A model generated the notes under the pieces. The model was not told the origin of the DNA. It searched no databases and was given only the letters and a program-made list of their open reading frames with translations. The translations under genes were made by a program, and so were the position numbers. This document shows, one piece after another, positions 56,672 through 63,871 of a DNA stretch of 64,000 nt. The stretch's first letter is position 1. Each line of letters begins with the position of its first letter. Source of the stretch: Polynucleobacter brandtiae (lineage in GTDB: Bacteria > Pseudomonadota > Gammaproteobacteria > Burkholderiales > Burkholderiaceae); the NCBI RefSeq assembly GCF_002797575.1, contig NZ_PGTX01000002.1:331313-395312 (forward strand), written 5' to 3'.

Positions 56672-58989
56672 GAATTGCTATTCCCCTCTTTAGGCTAAGC
56701 GCTCCTGAAAAGGAGGCGTGGAAGAGGCGCGCCTTACCGATTGCCGCAAGCCTTATAGGGGCATTTGCACTATTGTTGTTGGTATTACTGTCGATCGCGT
56801 CGTCCAATACAGCGTTCTTTGATAATTACTTTATTTGGCTCTATGCGGCCAATATGGCTATCGGCATTTGTCTTGCCTTAGTGATTGTGACACTGGTGAT
56901 CGTAATCGCAATTCGATGGCACAAGGGACGATTTGGTGCACGACTGATTGCAAAACTTGCCATGATTTTTGCCTTGGTTGGTGTTGTGCCAGGGTTAATT
57001 TTGTACGGCGTTTCCTTACAATTCGTTTCTCGCAGTATTGAGACTTGGTTTGACGTTAAGGTAGAGTCTGCGCTGGAGGCCGGCTTGGAGTTGGGTCGTG
57101 CGACATTAAGTACCTCATTGCAAGAATTGCAAGAAGAAGGCAGGGTTATTGCCAACCAAATTCAAATCATGCCTAACTCGTCTAGTCCGGCCGAGTTAAC
57201 TTTGCTGATTTCACGAATGCGCGATCAGTTTGGTATTCAAGAGATTACGATTTTTAATGGTCGTCAAGCAGTAGTCGTAACGGCAGTATCAGATACGGTG
57301 AAGCAGCCAGCAGGAGCTCCTAGCTCAGAGGTCATTAGGCAGGCCTCTAGTAGTGCTAGTGGTACGGCATTTATTGATGAGCCCCAGCTCAATGGTGGGT
57401 CCCCCGAATATCGTCTACGGGTAGTCATCCCCCTATTGAAAGAGCGCACTACTAGTGCGCGTGGATTCGGTTTAAATGCGCAATATCAAAAAGAGTTTTG
57501 GTACTTGCAGCTAATTAAAACCGTTCCTGAGGGCATTACAAAAAATACCTTAGCAGTTCAGGCGGCCTATAGTGACTATCAGGAGAAGTCTTTGGGGCGG
57601 ACCGGCCTGCGAAAAATGTTCGTGGGCACGCTGACATTGACTTTGTTTTTTGCATTGTTTGTAGCGGTTACTTTGGCCCTGATATTGGGTCGTCAGTTGG
57701 CAAGACCGCTATTAATGCTGCTTAAAGGAACACAAGCCGTCGCTCAGGGCGACCTTTCGCCTAAGCCAGAGTTAGATACTGGCGATGAGTTGGGCATGCT
57801 GACGCGCCAATTTAATGTAATGACACGCCAGTTGGCGGATACCAGAACATTATTACAAGAATCCAAATCTTTCTTAGAAACAGTGCTGGGTAACTTGACT
57901 GCAGGCGTTTGTATTTTTGATAAAGAATTTAATGTAGTTTCAAGTAATGCTGGAGCAGATCGCATTTTTAAGAAAGACCTAACTAAGGCAAGTGGACGTC
58001 CATTAAGTGATAGTCCTGCTCTGCTGGAGTTTGAAGAGGCCATCAAAGAGGGCTTCGCCACAATGAAACTAGCGGTCGGGGTCGATAGTGATCTAGCTGG
58101 GGCAAGCCAGGCAGGAGTTGGCCGGGTATGGCAAAAACAGATTCAATTACAAAGCACCAATGAGTTTGAGAATGAGTTGGGCGTCACTTTATTTGTCCGC
58201 GGTACAGAGCTCAATCCTGATTTGCGGATGGTGGTATTTGATGACATTACAGACGTCGTCAGTGCACAACGTTCAATTGCTTGGAGCGAAGTGGCTAGGC
58301 GCCTGGCTCATGAAATTAAGAATCCGCTGACTCCTATTCAGCTCTCAGCAGAGAGGTTGCAATATAAGTTAGCCGGCAAACTCACTCCAGAGCAGGAAGA
58401 AATGATGAATCGTAGTACTGAGACCATCATTGGTCAGGTGCAGGCCATGAAAGAAATGGTGAACGACTTTAGAGACTTTGCAAAAACACCCACACCTCAA
58501 TTAAAAGCGATTTCAATTAATAGCCTCACCCAGGAGATTTTGGGCTTGTATGAGGGCAGCCCTTTAAAGGCTGAGCTCGATCCGCTCTGCCCAAATATTA
58601 TGGGCGACGCTACACAACTAAGGCAGGTGATTCACAACCTTTTACAAAATGCGCAGGATGCCACTCTGGAAGGCGGGCAAAAAAATGCGCCAGTAGAAGT
58701 CAAAACAGAACTAGTTCCTTATGGCGAATCTCATAACGCAGTCCAAAATGCAGTACGCTTGACCATTAGTGATTGTGGTTCAGGATTTCCAGCTAAGATA
58801 CTGGCTAGAGCATTCGAGCCTTATGTGACTACTAAGAGTAAAGGCACTGGATTAGGGTTAGCAGTCGTGAAAAAAATAGTGGATGATCATGGCGCCAAAA
58901 TTGAAATCCGTAACCGCATGCGGGCAGATGTGGTGGTCGGAGCGCAAGTATCCATTTTGTTTATGAATCTAGCAAAAGAGGCAGCATAG
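56668..58989 (+). CDS. NtrY-type membrane sensor histidine kinase
   Basis: A 773-residue kinase. Three hydrophobic segments near the N-terminus (about 26-48, 56-80, 93-115) are followed by a periplasmic sensor, a further membrane segment (about 316-338), HAMP, a PAS-like domain, and HisKA/HATPase with the phospho-accepting His in LAHEIKNPLTP (about 547), N-box, and G boxes (DCGSGFP, GTGLGLAVV). NtrY members respond to redox or nitrogen state; the signal here is unknown. The partner regulator follows after 2 bases. Confidence 0.93.
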   Translation: MRIAIPLFRLSAPEKEAWKRRALPIAASLIGAFALLLLVLLSIASSNTAFFDNYFIWLYAANMAIGICLALVIVTLVIVIAIRWHKGRFGARLIAKLAMIFALVGVVPGLILYGVSLQFVSRSIETWFDVKVESALEAGLELGRATLSTSLQELQEEGRVIANQIQIMPNSSSPAELTLLISRMRDQFGIQEITIFNGRQAVVVTAVSDTVKQPAGAPSSEVIRQASSSASGTAFIDEPQLNGGSPEYRLRVVIPLLKERTTSARGFGLNAQYQKEFWYLQLIKTVPEGITKNTLAVQAAYSDYQEKSLGRTGLRKMFVGTLTLTLFFALFVAVTLALILGRQLARPLLMLLKGTQAVAQGDLSPKPELDTGDELGMLTRQFNVMTRQLADTRTLLQESKSFLETVLGNLTAGVCIFDKEFNVVSSNAGADRIFKKDLTKASGRPLSDSPALLEFEEAIKEGFATMKLAVGVDSDLAGASQAGVGRVWQKQIQLQSTNEFENELGVTLFVRGTELNPDLRMVVFDDITDVVSAQRSIAWSEVARRLAHEIKNPLTPIQLSAERLQYKLAGKLTPEQEEMMNRSTETIIGQVQAMKEMVNDFRDFAKTPTPQLKAISINSLTQEILGLYEGSPLKAELDPLCPNIMGDATQLRQVIHNLLQNAQDATLEGGQKNAPVEVKTELVPYGESHNAVQNAVRLTISDCGSGFPAKILARAFEPYVTTKSKGTGLGLAVVKKIVDDHGAKIEIRNRMRADVVVGAQVSILFMNLAKEAA

Positions 58990-58991
58990 GT

Positions 58992-59678
58992 ATGGCGTGT
59001 ATTTTGGTGGTCGATGATGAGATGGGGATCCGCGAACTTCTTAATGAAATTCTATCGGATGAGGGCCATACTGTGTACGCTGCAGAGAACGCAATGCAGG
59101 CTCGCACTATTCGTGAGCAAATGCGGCCGGATTTAGTTTTGCTGGACATTTGGATGCCCGATGTTGATGGCATTACCTTATTAAAGGAGTGGTCTAAGGC
59201 AGGGCAACTTACGATGCCGGTTGTGATGATGTCTGGTCATGCCACCATCGATACAGCGGTTGAGGCAACTCGTATCGGCGCCCTTAATTTTTTAGAAAAA
59301 CCTATTGCACTACAAAAGCTACTCAAGACGGTTAATAAAGCCTTAGAGAGTTCACCTAAATATGTCGAGCCACCAGAAGATAAGGCATCCCAGCCATCCC
59401 TTTCCGCAGGTAGTGGTAGCCCAAAAGCATCGACTCTTGAGCAACCTCTAGCATCGTCAGCCGGCGAATATATCAGCGGTATTGCAAAAACCTATTTTGA
59501 TTTACCGCTCAGAGAAGCCAGAGATCTTTTCGAGAAAGCCTATTTTGAGCATCAGATGATCATTATGGGCGGCAGCATGACCAGGATTTCTGAATACACG
59601 GGCCTCGAAAGAACCCATCTCTATCGTAAGCTCAAGGCCTTAGGTATTGATACGTCTCGCAATAAGGGTGAGCAATAA
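58992..59678 (+). CDS. NtrX-like response regulator lacking the AAA+ domain
   Basis: Receiver domain (about 1-118) with phospho-acceptor Asp52, DD near the N-terminus and Lys103. The C-terminal Fis-type helix-turn-helix (about 165-216, ending RTHLYRKLKALGI) is typical of NtrX. Between them is only a Ser/Pro/Ala-rich linker of about 40 residues (120-160); the sigma-54-activating AAA+ ATPase of full NtrX (about 240 residues) is absent with no sign of a frameshift. It can bind DNA but should not remodel sigma-54 polymerase. Confidence 0.9.
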   Translation: MACILVVDDEMGIRELLNEILSDEGHTVYAAENAMQARTIREQMRPDLVLLDIWMPDVDGITLLKEWSKAGQLTMPVVMMSGHATIDTAVEATRIGALNFLEKPIALQKLLKTVNKALESSPKYVEPPEDKASQPSLSAGSGSPKASTLEQPLASSAGEYISGIAKTYFDLPLREARDLFEKAYFEHQMIIMGGSMTRISEYTGLERTHLYRKLKALGIDTSRNKGEQ

Positions 59679-59736
59679 CACCTAGTTTGCTTAAAGTATC
59701 GATGCAGTTTAAGTGGGGCCGTTCCAGAGGATAATC

Positions 59737-59775
59737 ATGTCTACATCATTATCGGATCACTCCCATGGAAATTAA
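59737..59775 (+). CDS. Possible 12-codon leader ORF overlapping the ycaO start
   Basis: ATG to TAA encodes MSTSLSDHSHGN. It has a good AGAGGA ribosome site five bases upstream, whereas the ycaO ATG at 59765 has none of its own. The leader stops 8 bases inside the ycaO start region (overlap 59765-59775), a layout that would couple ycaO translation to the leader. Too short to prove as a gene. Confidence 0.4.
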   Translation: MSTSLSDHSHGN

Positions 59776-61963
59776 GGTCAACTTTCTCGATAAGCAGCGT
59801 CTTGAGGCAAAGTTTGACGACTTCACCGTAATTGCAGATCAGCCTATTCGATATAAAGGCGATGGCTCGGCTCCAGGCCCATTCGATTATTTTTTAGCTT
59901 CATCTGCTCTATGTGCGGCCTATTTTGTAAAACTTTACTGTGATACTCGTAAGATCTCTACCGAGAATATTCGCCTTTCACAAAGCAACATTGTTGATCC
60001 TGAAAACCGCTACCAACAGATTTTTAAGATCCAAGTTGAGCTACCTCAAGATATATCCGCTAACGATCGTAAAGGCATATTGCGTTCAATTGAGCGCTGC
60101 ACCGTTAAAAAGGTAGTGCAGGCAGGACCAGAGTTTGTCATCGAAGAAGTAAAAAACTTAGATGCCGATGCACAGTCTTTGTTGGCCTTGAAACCAGCCT
60201 CCGAGGCCCTCACTTATATTTCAGGTAAAGATCTCCCCTTAGAGGAAACGATTGCCCAGATGTCTTCTGTGTTGGCAAACCTGGGTATAAAAATTGAGAT
60301 TGCCTCGTGGCGCAACATTATTCCTCATGTTTGGTCATTACATATTCGTGATGCCCATTCACCGATGTGCTTTACCAACGGTAAGGGCTCGACAAAAGAA
60401 AGCGCATTGGCATCTGCTTTGGGTGAGTATATTGAGCGGCTGAGTAATAACCATTTCTATGCGGGCGCATTCTGGGGTGAGGATATCGCCAGCAGAGCAT
60501 TTGTGCATTATCCAAACGAGCGCTGGTTTAAACCGGGCGCTAACGATGCCCTGCCGGTAGATATTCTAGATGAGTACTGTCTTAATATCTTTAATTCTGA
60601 TGGTGATCTGCGCAGCTCCCATCTGATTGATACTAATTCAGGCAATGTGCAGCGAGGCATTTGCTCGTTGCCCTACATACGCCAGTCCGATGGTGAGACA
60701 GTTTATTTTCCATCAAACCTGATTGAAAACTTGTATGTCAGCAATGGTATGAGTGCGGGCAATACCCTAGCAGAAGCACAGGTGCAATGCTTGTCGGAGA
60801 TTTTTGAGCGGGCAGTAAAACGAGAAATTCTTGAGAATGAAATTGCACTGCCAGAGGTTCCGCCCGAAGTGTTAGCCAAGTATCCCGATATTTTGGCTGG
60901 TGTAAGGGCTTTAGAGGAACAAGGCTTTCCGGTGCTGGTGAAGGATGCATCGTTAGGCGGTATTTACCCGGTCATGTGCGTCACTTTAATGAACCCCCGC
61001 ACGGGTGGTGTGTTTGCTTCCTTTGGCGCGCATCCAAGTTTGGCTGTGGCGTTAGAGCGAAGTTTGACAGAGCTTCTTCAGGGGCGTAGCTTGGAAGGCC
61101 TCAATGACTTACCTCCTCCAACTTTTTCAAGTGAGGCAGTGACCGAGCCAAATAATTTTGTTGAGCACTTTATTGACTCAAGTGGGATTGTTTCTTGGCG
61201 CTTCTTTAGCTCAAAACCAGATTATGAATTTGTAGAGTGGGACTTTTCTAGTCAGGGTGAAGTGTCGAATGCACAAGAGGCGGCAACCTTATTTGATATT
61301 CTCAAGTCTATGGGCAAAGAAGCCTATGTGGCTGTATATGATCAGCTTGGTGCAACAGCCTGTCGGATTTTAGTGCCGGGCTATTCTGAGGTGTACCCAA
61401 TAGAAGACCTTATTTGGGATAACACGAACAAAGCCTTGTTATTTCGGGCAGACATTTTAAATTTATCCTCCTTAGATGATGTCAGTTTAAGTAGCCTGCT
61501 TGAGCGCTTAGAAAATAACGAGCTTGATGAGTATGGCGATATCGCTACATTGATTGGCATTGAGTTTGATGAAAATACGCCCTGGGGCCAGCTAACTGTT
61601 TTAGAGCTGAAGCTACTGATTAATCTGGCCTTACGCAGATTCGATGAGGCACATGAGCTAGTGGGCGCCTTTCTTCAATACAACGACAACACAGTAGAGC
61701 GAAAATTGTTTTATCAGGCCATTAATGCTGTTCTTGAGATTGCGCTAGATATAGATTTGCAGCTTGATGATTACATTCTGAGTTTCCGGCGGATGTTTGG
61801 CGATGAGAGAATGGACGCGGTAATAGGATCAATGGACGGCAGCATTCGCTTTTATGGCTTAACTCCCACCAGCATGAAACTTGAGGGTCTTGATAGACAT
61901 CATCGGCTGATTGATAGCTATAAAAAACTGCATGTGGCGCGAGCTAAATTTGCCAGGGTTTAG
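59765..61963 (+). CDS. ycaO: OsmC-like / YcaO domain fusion protein
   Basis: A 732-residue fusion. Residues about 1-130 look OsmC-like: DYFLASSALCAAYFVKLYC near 42-60 holds the first reactive Cys and SIERCTVKKVV (about 112-122) the second, as in peroxide-reducing OsmC proteins. From about 190 to 580 it is a YcaO domain of the E. coli YcaO type, which in that family activates amide backbones with ATP or assists ribosomal S12 methylthiolation. A helical C-terminus (about 590-732) follows. No azoline-peptide biosynthesis genes lie near. It lies 86 bases after the NtrX-like regulator; the actual target is unknown. Confidence 0.87.
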   Translation: MEIKVNFLDKQRLEAKFDDFTVIADQPIRYKGDGSAPGPFDYFLASSALCAAYFVKLYCDTRKISTENIRLSQSNIVDPENRYQQIFKIQVELPQDISANDRKGILRSIERCTVKKVVQAGPEFVIEEVKNLDADAQSLLALKPASEALTYISGKDLPLEETIAQMSSVLANLGIKIEIASWRNIIPHVWSLHIRDAHSPMCFTNGKGSTKESALASALGEYIERLSNNHFYAGAFWGEDIASRAFVHYPNERWFKPGANDALPVDILDEYCLNIFNSDGDLRSSHLIDTNSGNVQRGICSLPYIRQSDGETVYFPSNLIENLYVSNGMSAGNTLAEAQVQCLSEIFERAVKREILENEIALPEVPPEVLAKYPDILAGVRALEEQGFPVLVKDASLGGIYPVMCVTLMNPRTGGVFASFGAHPSLAVALERSLTELLQGRSLEGLNDLPPPTFSSEAVTEPNNFVEHFIDSSGIVSWRFFSSKPDYEFVEWDFSSQGEVSNAQEAATLFDILKSMGKEAYVAVYDQLGATACRILVPGYSEVYPIEDLIWDNTNKALLFRADILNLSSLDDVSLSSLLERLENNELDEYGDIATLIGIEFDENTPWGQLTVLELKLLINLALRRFDEAHELVGAFLQYNDNTVERKLFYQAINAVLEIALDIDLQLDDYILSFRRMFGDERMDAVIGSMDGSIRFYGLTPTSMKLEGLDRHHRLIDSYKKLHVARAKFARV

Positions 61964-62168
61964 AGTTTGGTTTCAAATTGGGCGCAGTCCGCAAAACAGA
62001 AAATGAGTAACACGCCACTCAACCCCCGCCGCACAAGCTAAAGATGCCTTATATCGTAAGCAGGATAAACATCCCTGTTAGCTAGGATTTCTAGGGATTT
62101 CCCAAGAGTTAGCTACGGTAGTCATATTTTCAAAGCATTTCAGCAGTTTCATTTATAATAATTGTCTT

Positions 62169-62206
62169 GGCCTGGTAGCTCAGTCGGTAGAGCAGAAGAT
62201 TGAAAA
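62169..62206 (+). pseudogene. Truncated tRNA-Phe gene (5' half only)
   Basis: Acceptor GGCCTGG, TAGCTCAGTCGGTAGAGC D arm, and GAAGATTGAAAA reach the end of the anticodon loop (anticodon GAA), exactly where the 3' anticodon strand TCTTC should begin. The expected variable loop, T arm and acceptor 3' strand do not follow, nor do they occur later in the window. This fits the site of an integration or deletion. Confidence 0.8.
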
Positions 62207-62434
62207 CGTAGGATAGAGGACTAAAACAGTTCTGCACATTGGGTCTAAGCACAGCAAGATCCACAGCGCGCTCGGCACTAAATCTATTGTCTTGCAGCGC
62301 TTTCCGATATACCCAAAGTGGCATCAACAGCGTTCAAATATCCCGCATTGATAAGAAGTTGGCTAGTATCAGGCGATATGACCGGCTGCTATAGGGTGCT
62401 AAAAAAAATAGCTCAAAAATTCTTTTTGACTATT

Positions 62435-62463
62435 TTGAACTTCTTTCAATTTGCAATTACTAT
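62435..62463 (+). promoter_or_regulatory. Promoter of relB-vbhA
   Basis: -35 TTGAAC (62435-62440), 17-base spacer, -10 TACTAT (62458-62463). The transcript would begin close to the ATG at 62470, so the mRNA may be leaderless. Arms TCAAAA (62413) and TTTTGA (62433) could be an operator. Confidence 0.5.
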
Positions 62464-62469
62464 TACGTT

Positions 62470-62724
62470 ATGTATGAAAAAAAATTAAGAGTGACTCTCA
62501 CAAATGTACGCTGCCGCATTGATGCAAAAGTTAAAGCTGATGCAGTAGAGGCCATTGAGGCAATGAGGTTAAATGTCTCAGATGCTATCCGTTTATTTTT
62601 AAAGCGTGTAGCTACTGATGGCACTATTCCGTTTGACCTTCGTATGCCTAATGCCAAAACTATTACCGCTATGGAAGAGATTGAAAATCCAAAAACTCGA
62701 GCCAAATTGAAACTACTAAAATGA
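62470..62724 (+). CDS. RelB/DinJ family antitoxin
   Basis: A ribbon-helix-helix antitoxin of 84 residues. The pattern VRCRIDAKVKADAVEAIEAMRLNVSDAIRLFLKRV (about 13-47) and the following GTIPFDL are characteristic of RelB/DinJ. A matching RelE/YafQ toxin gene should follow on the same strand; instead an ATGA overlap leads to the VbhA-like gene. RelE on the opposite strand has its own Phd antitoxin, so this antitoxin appears to be an orphan. Confidence 0.85.
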   Translation: MYEKKLRVTLTNVRCRIDAKVKADAVEAIEAMRLNVSDAIRLFLKRVATDGTIPFDLRMPNAKTITAMEEIENPKTRAKLKLLK

Positions 62725-62852
62725 AAACTAATTCCGAAATAGCTAATCGGAAAAAAATAGTGTCTGGCGCGATTGGATCACTTCGTATCGAGGGCTTAAA
62801 ACCCAGCGAAATAATTATTCAAGAAACTAAAGAGAGATATCGCAAAGCTTAA
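62721..62852 (+). CDS. VbhA-like Fic antitoxin, orphan
   Basis: A 43-residue protein. The segment NRKKIVSGAIGSLRIEGLKPS contains S-x-x-x-E-G (SLRIEG), the inhibitory helix motif by which VbhA-type (class I) antitoxins block the ATP site of Fic AMP-transferases; Bartonella VbhA has the same context (SQRLEGLEP). It overlaps relB by 4 bases (ATGA). Bartonella VbhA is about 62 residues, so this one lacks the C-terminal part. No Fic gene follows: the next gene, relE, is on the other strand and overlaps this stop codon by 4 bases. Confidence 0.75.
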   Translation: MKTNSEIANRKKIVSGAIGSLRIEGLKPSEIIIQETKERYRKA

Positions 62853-63124
62853 TACACCGTATCGTGATCACCTACATTAATCAATACGATTTCATTTTCA
62901 GTAATAATCATTTCAATCGTGACACGGTATTTCAAATTAATGGAGATGCTTTGTAGGCCATCTAGTCTGCCAGTCAATCCATGAAGACGTAGTGAGGGGT
63001 GATTTGGGTTAAGCTCTAAAAGCGCTAATGTTTTGGCATATTGGCTTTCCACATCAGGGTGACGCTTTAAGAACTTAGCGGCACGCTTGTTGTACTGTTC
63101 GGTAAAGATTAACTGCCAAGTCAT
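62849..63124 (-). CDS. RelE/ParE superfamily toxin
   Basis: A 91-residue toxin of the type II RelE fold: WQLIFTEQYNKRAAKFLKRHPDV at the N-terminus, LRLHGLTGRLDGLQSISINLKYRVTIEMI in the core and the C-terminal VLINVGDHDTVY. RelE members cut mRNA on the ribosome or block gyrase; which applies is not shown. It overlaps the Phd antitoxin gene by 4 bases, the normal order with the antitoxin first. Confidence 0.85.
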   Translation of the reverse strand: MTWQLIFTEQYNKRAAKFLKRHPDVESQYAKTLALLELNPNHPSLRLHGLTGRLDGLQSISINLKYRVTIEMIITENEIVLINVGDHDTVY

Positions 63125-63390
63125 TGCGTAGCTTTATTGATTTGCTTTAGGCGCTTGATGTGTTGGGCCACGGATTCCTTAACAAATCGTCCACCCGCTA
63201 AGTCTGTCCGAGATTCGGCTAGGGCAGCTTCAAGCTCGCATTCGCGCAGGTATTGATATTGCTCCTGGCTCATCACTACGTACTTGACTTGTCCACGTAC
63301 AGATACAGATGCTTCAAGTTGCCCCAGCAAAGCATCTTCAATGGCTTTAATGCCTTTGGTCTTTAAATCGTTGGCTACTACAGCACCCAT
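63121..63390 (-). CDS. Phd/YefM-family antitoxin
   Basis: A small antitoxin of about 89 residues with the Phd/YefM fold: MGAVVANDLKTKGIKAIEDAL, then KYVVMSQEQYQYLRE (about 36-50), and an unstructured C-terminal toxin-binding tail. The ATG at 63390 with AGGAGG five bases upstream is preferred to the adjacent GTG at 63393. It precedes the RelE toxin with a 4-base overlap. Confidence 0.82.
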   Translation of the reverse strand: MGAVVANDLKTKGIKAIEDALLGQLEASVSVRGQVKYVVMSQEQYQYLRECELEAALAESRTDLAGGRFVKESVAQHIKRLKQINKATQ

Positions 63391-63403
63391 CACAACCTCC
63401 TAA

Positions 63404-63426
63404 ATAGTATGATTAATAGCACTATA
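63404..63426 (-). promoter_or_regulatory. Imperfect palindrome on the phd promoter (operator candidate)
   Basis: ATAGT and ACTAT arms with a symmetric ATTAAT centre, 22 bases, cover the -10-like TATAGT (minus strand, 63421-63426). This is where an autoregulating antitoxin-toxin complex would be expected to bind. Confidence 0.4.
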
Positions 63427-63598
63427 CATGATGTTGTTAATCAACGCAATAATCGAAAGGGGCGGTTTAGTTGATTCATAGCCCCGTTACTATTGCCCAT
63501 CACCTTCAATACTTGCGTATTGATTCCATCAAGCCTCGTTAGATAGAGGATCGGTTATTGTCTGCCCTACTAGATTGTTAGGTAACAAGACAAGCTAC

Positions 63599-63621
63599 AA
63601 GCGTCTCGTAACTAGACGCTT
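63599..63621. repeat. Hairpin at the 3' end of the CWC gene
   Basis: AAGCGTCT and AGACGCTT form an 8-bp stem around a 7-base loop, overlapping the end of the CWC gene. No strong T-run follows, so it is only a possible terminator. Confidence 0.35.
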
Positions 63622-63809
63622 AACTTATTCAAGCAATCGCTACACAAGCATTGATCCTTTGGTTTACTCCCAAGTATCGATTCAAGTTTTTCCTGATCTA
63701 CCAAGATGCCAAAGCACCAGCAAGTACCACCACGATTGACTTGATCAATCTGACAGCTATTGCTTTTTCCACAAACAGGGCAAATAGCCCAAGTATTTTC
63801 TATAGTCAT
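63612..63809 (-). CDS. Cysteine-rich CWC family protein
   Basis: A 65-residue protein with a CPVCG pair near 10, CWC near 30 and CLCSDC near 54-59, the spacing of the cysteine-rich CWC domain, a likely zinc-binding family of unknown function. It sits between the toxin-antitoxin module and an IS3-family element and has no clear operon partner. Confidence 0.75.
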   Translation of the reverse strand: MTIENTWAICPVCGKSNSCQIDQVNRGGTCWCFGILVDQEKLESILGSKPKDQCLCSDCLNKLSV

Positions 63810-63871
63810 GCCTTGATTCTACGGGGTCAATTTGATAGAGGATGCGAACCGTGTACTTTAAATAGATAAAG

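Larger units (their letters stand above)
61964..62469. other. Non-coding region around a truncated tRNA-Phe
   Basis: No protein gene is visible in these 506 bases. It contains a promoter-like AT-rich stretch (about 62140-62168), the 38-base 5' half of tRNA-Phe (62169-62206), about 225 bases of unexplained sequence, and the relB promoter (62435-62463). Confidence 0.75.

Noticed and set aside
62169..63000. Group I intron inside tRNA-Phe, or a split tRNA gene
   Set aside because: A break near the anticodon fits such introns, and a weak pairing with a guide-like GGGTCT can be drawn, but no T arm or 3' acceptor half (GGTTCGA-type) occurs anywhere in the remaining sequence, and no group I core is clear.
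63430..63611. A further small gene between phd and the CWC gene
   Set aside because: No frame with a credible start, ribosome site or family motif; only short inverted repeats are present.
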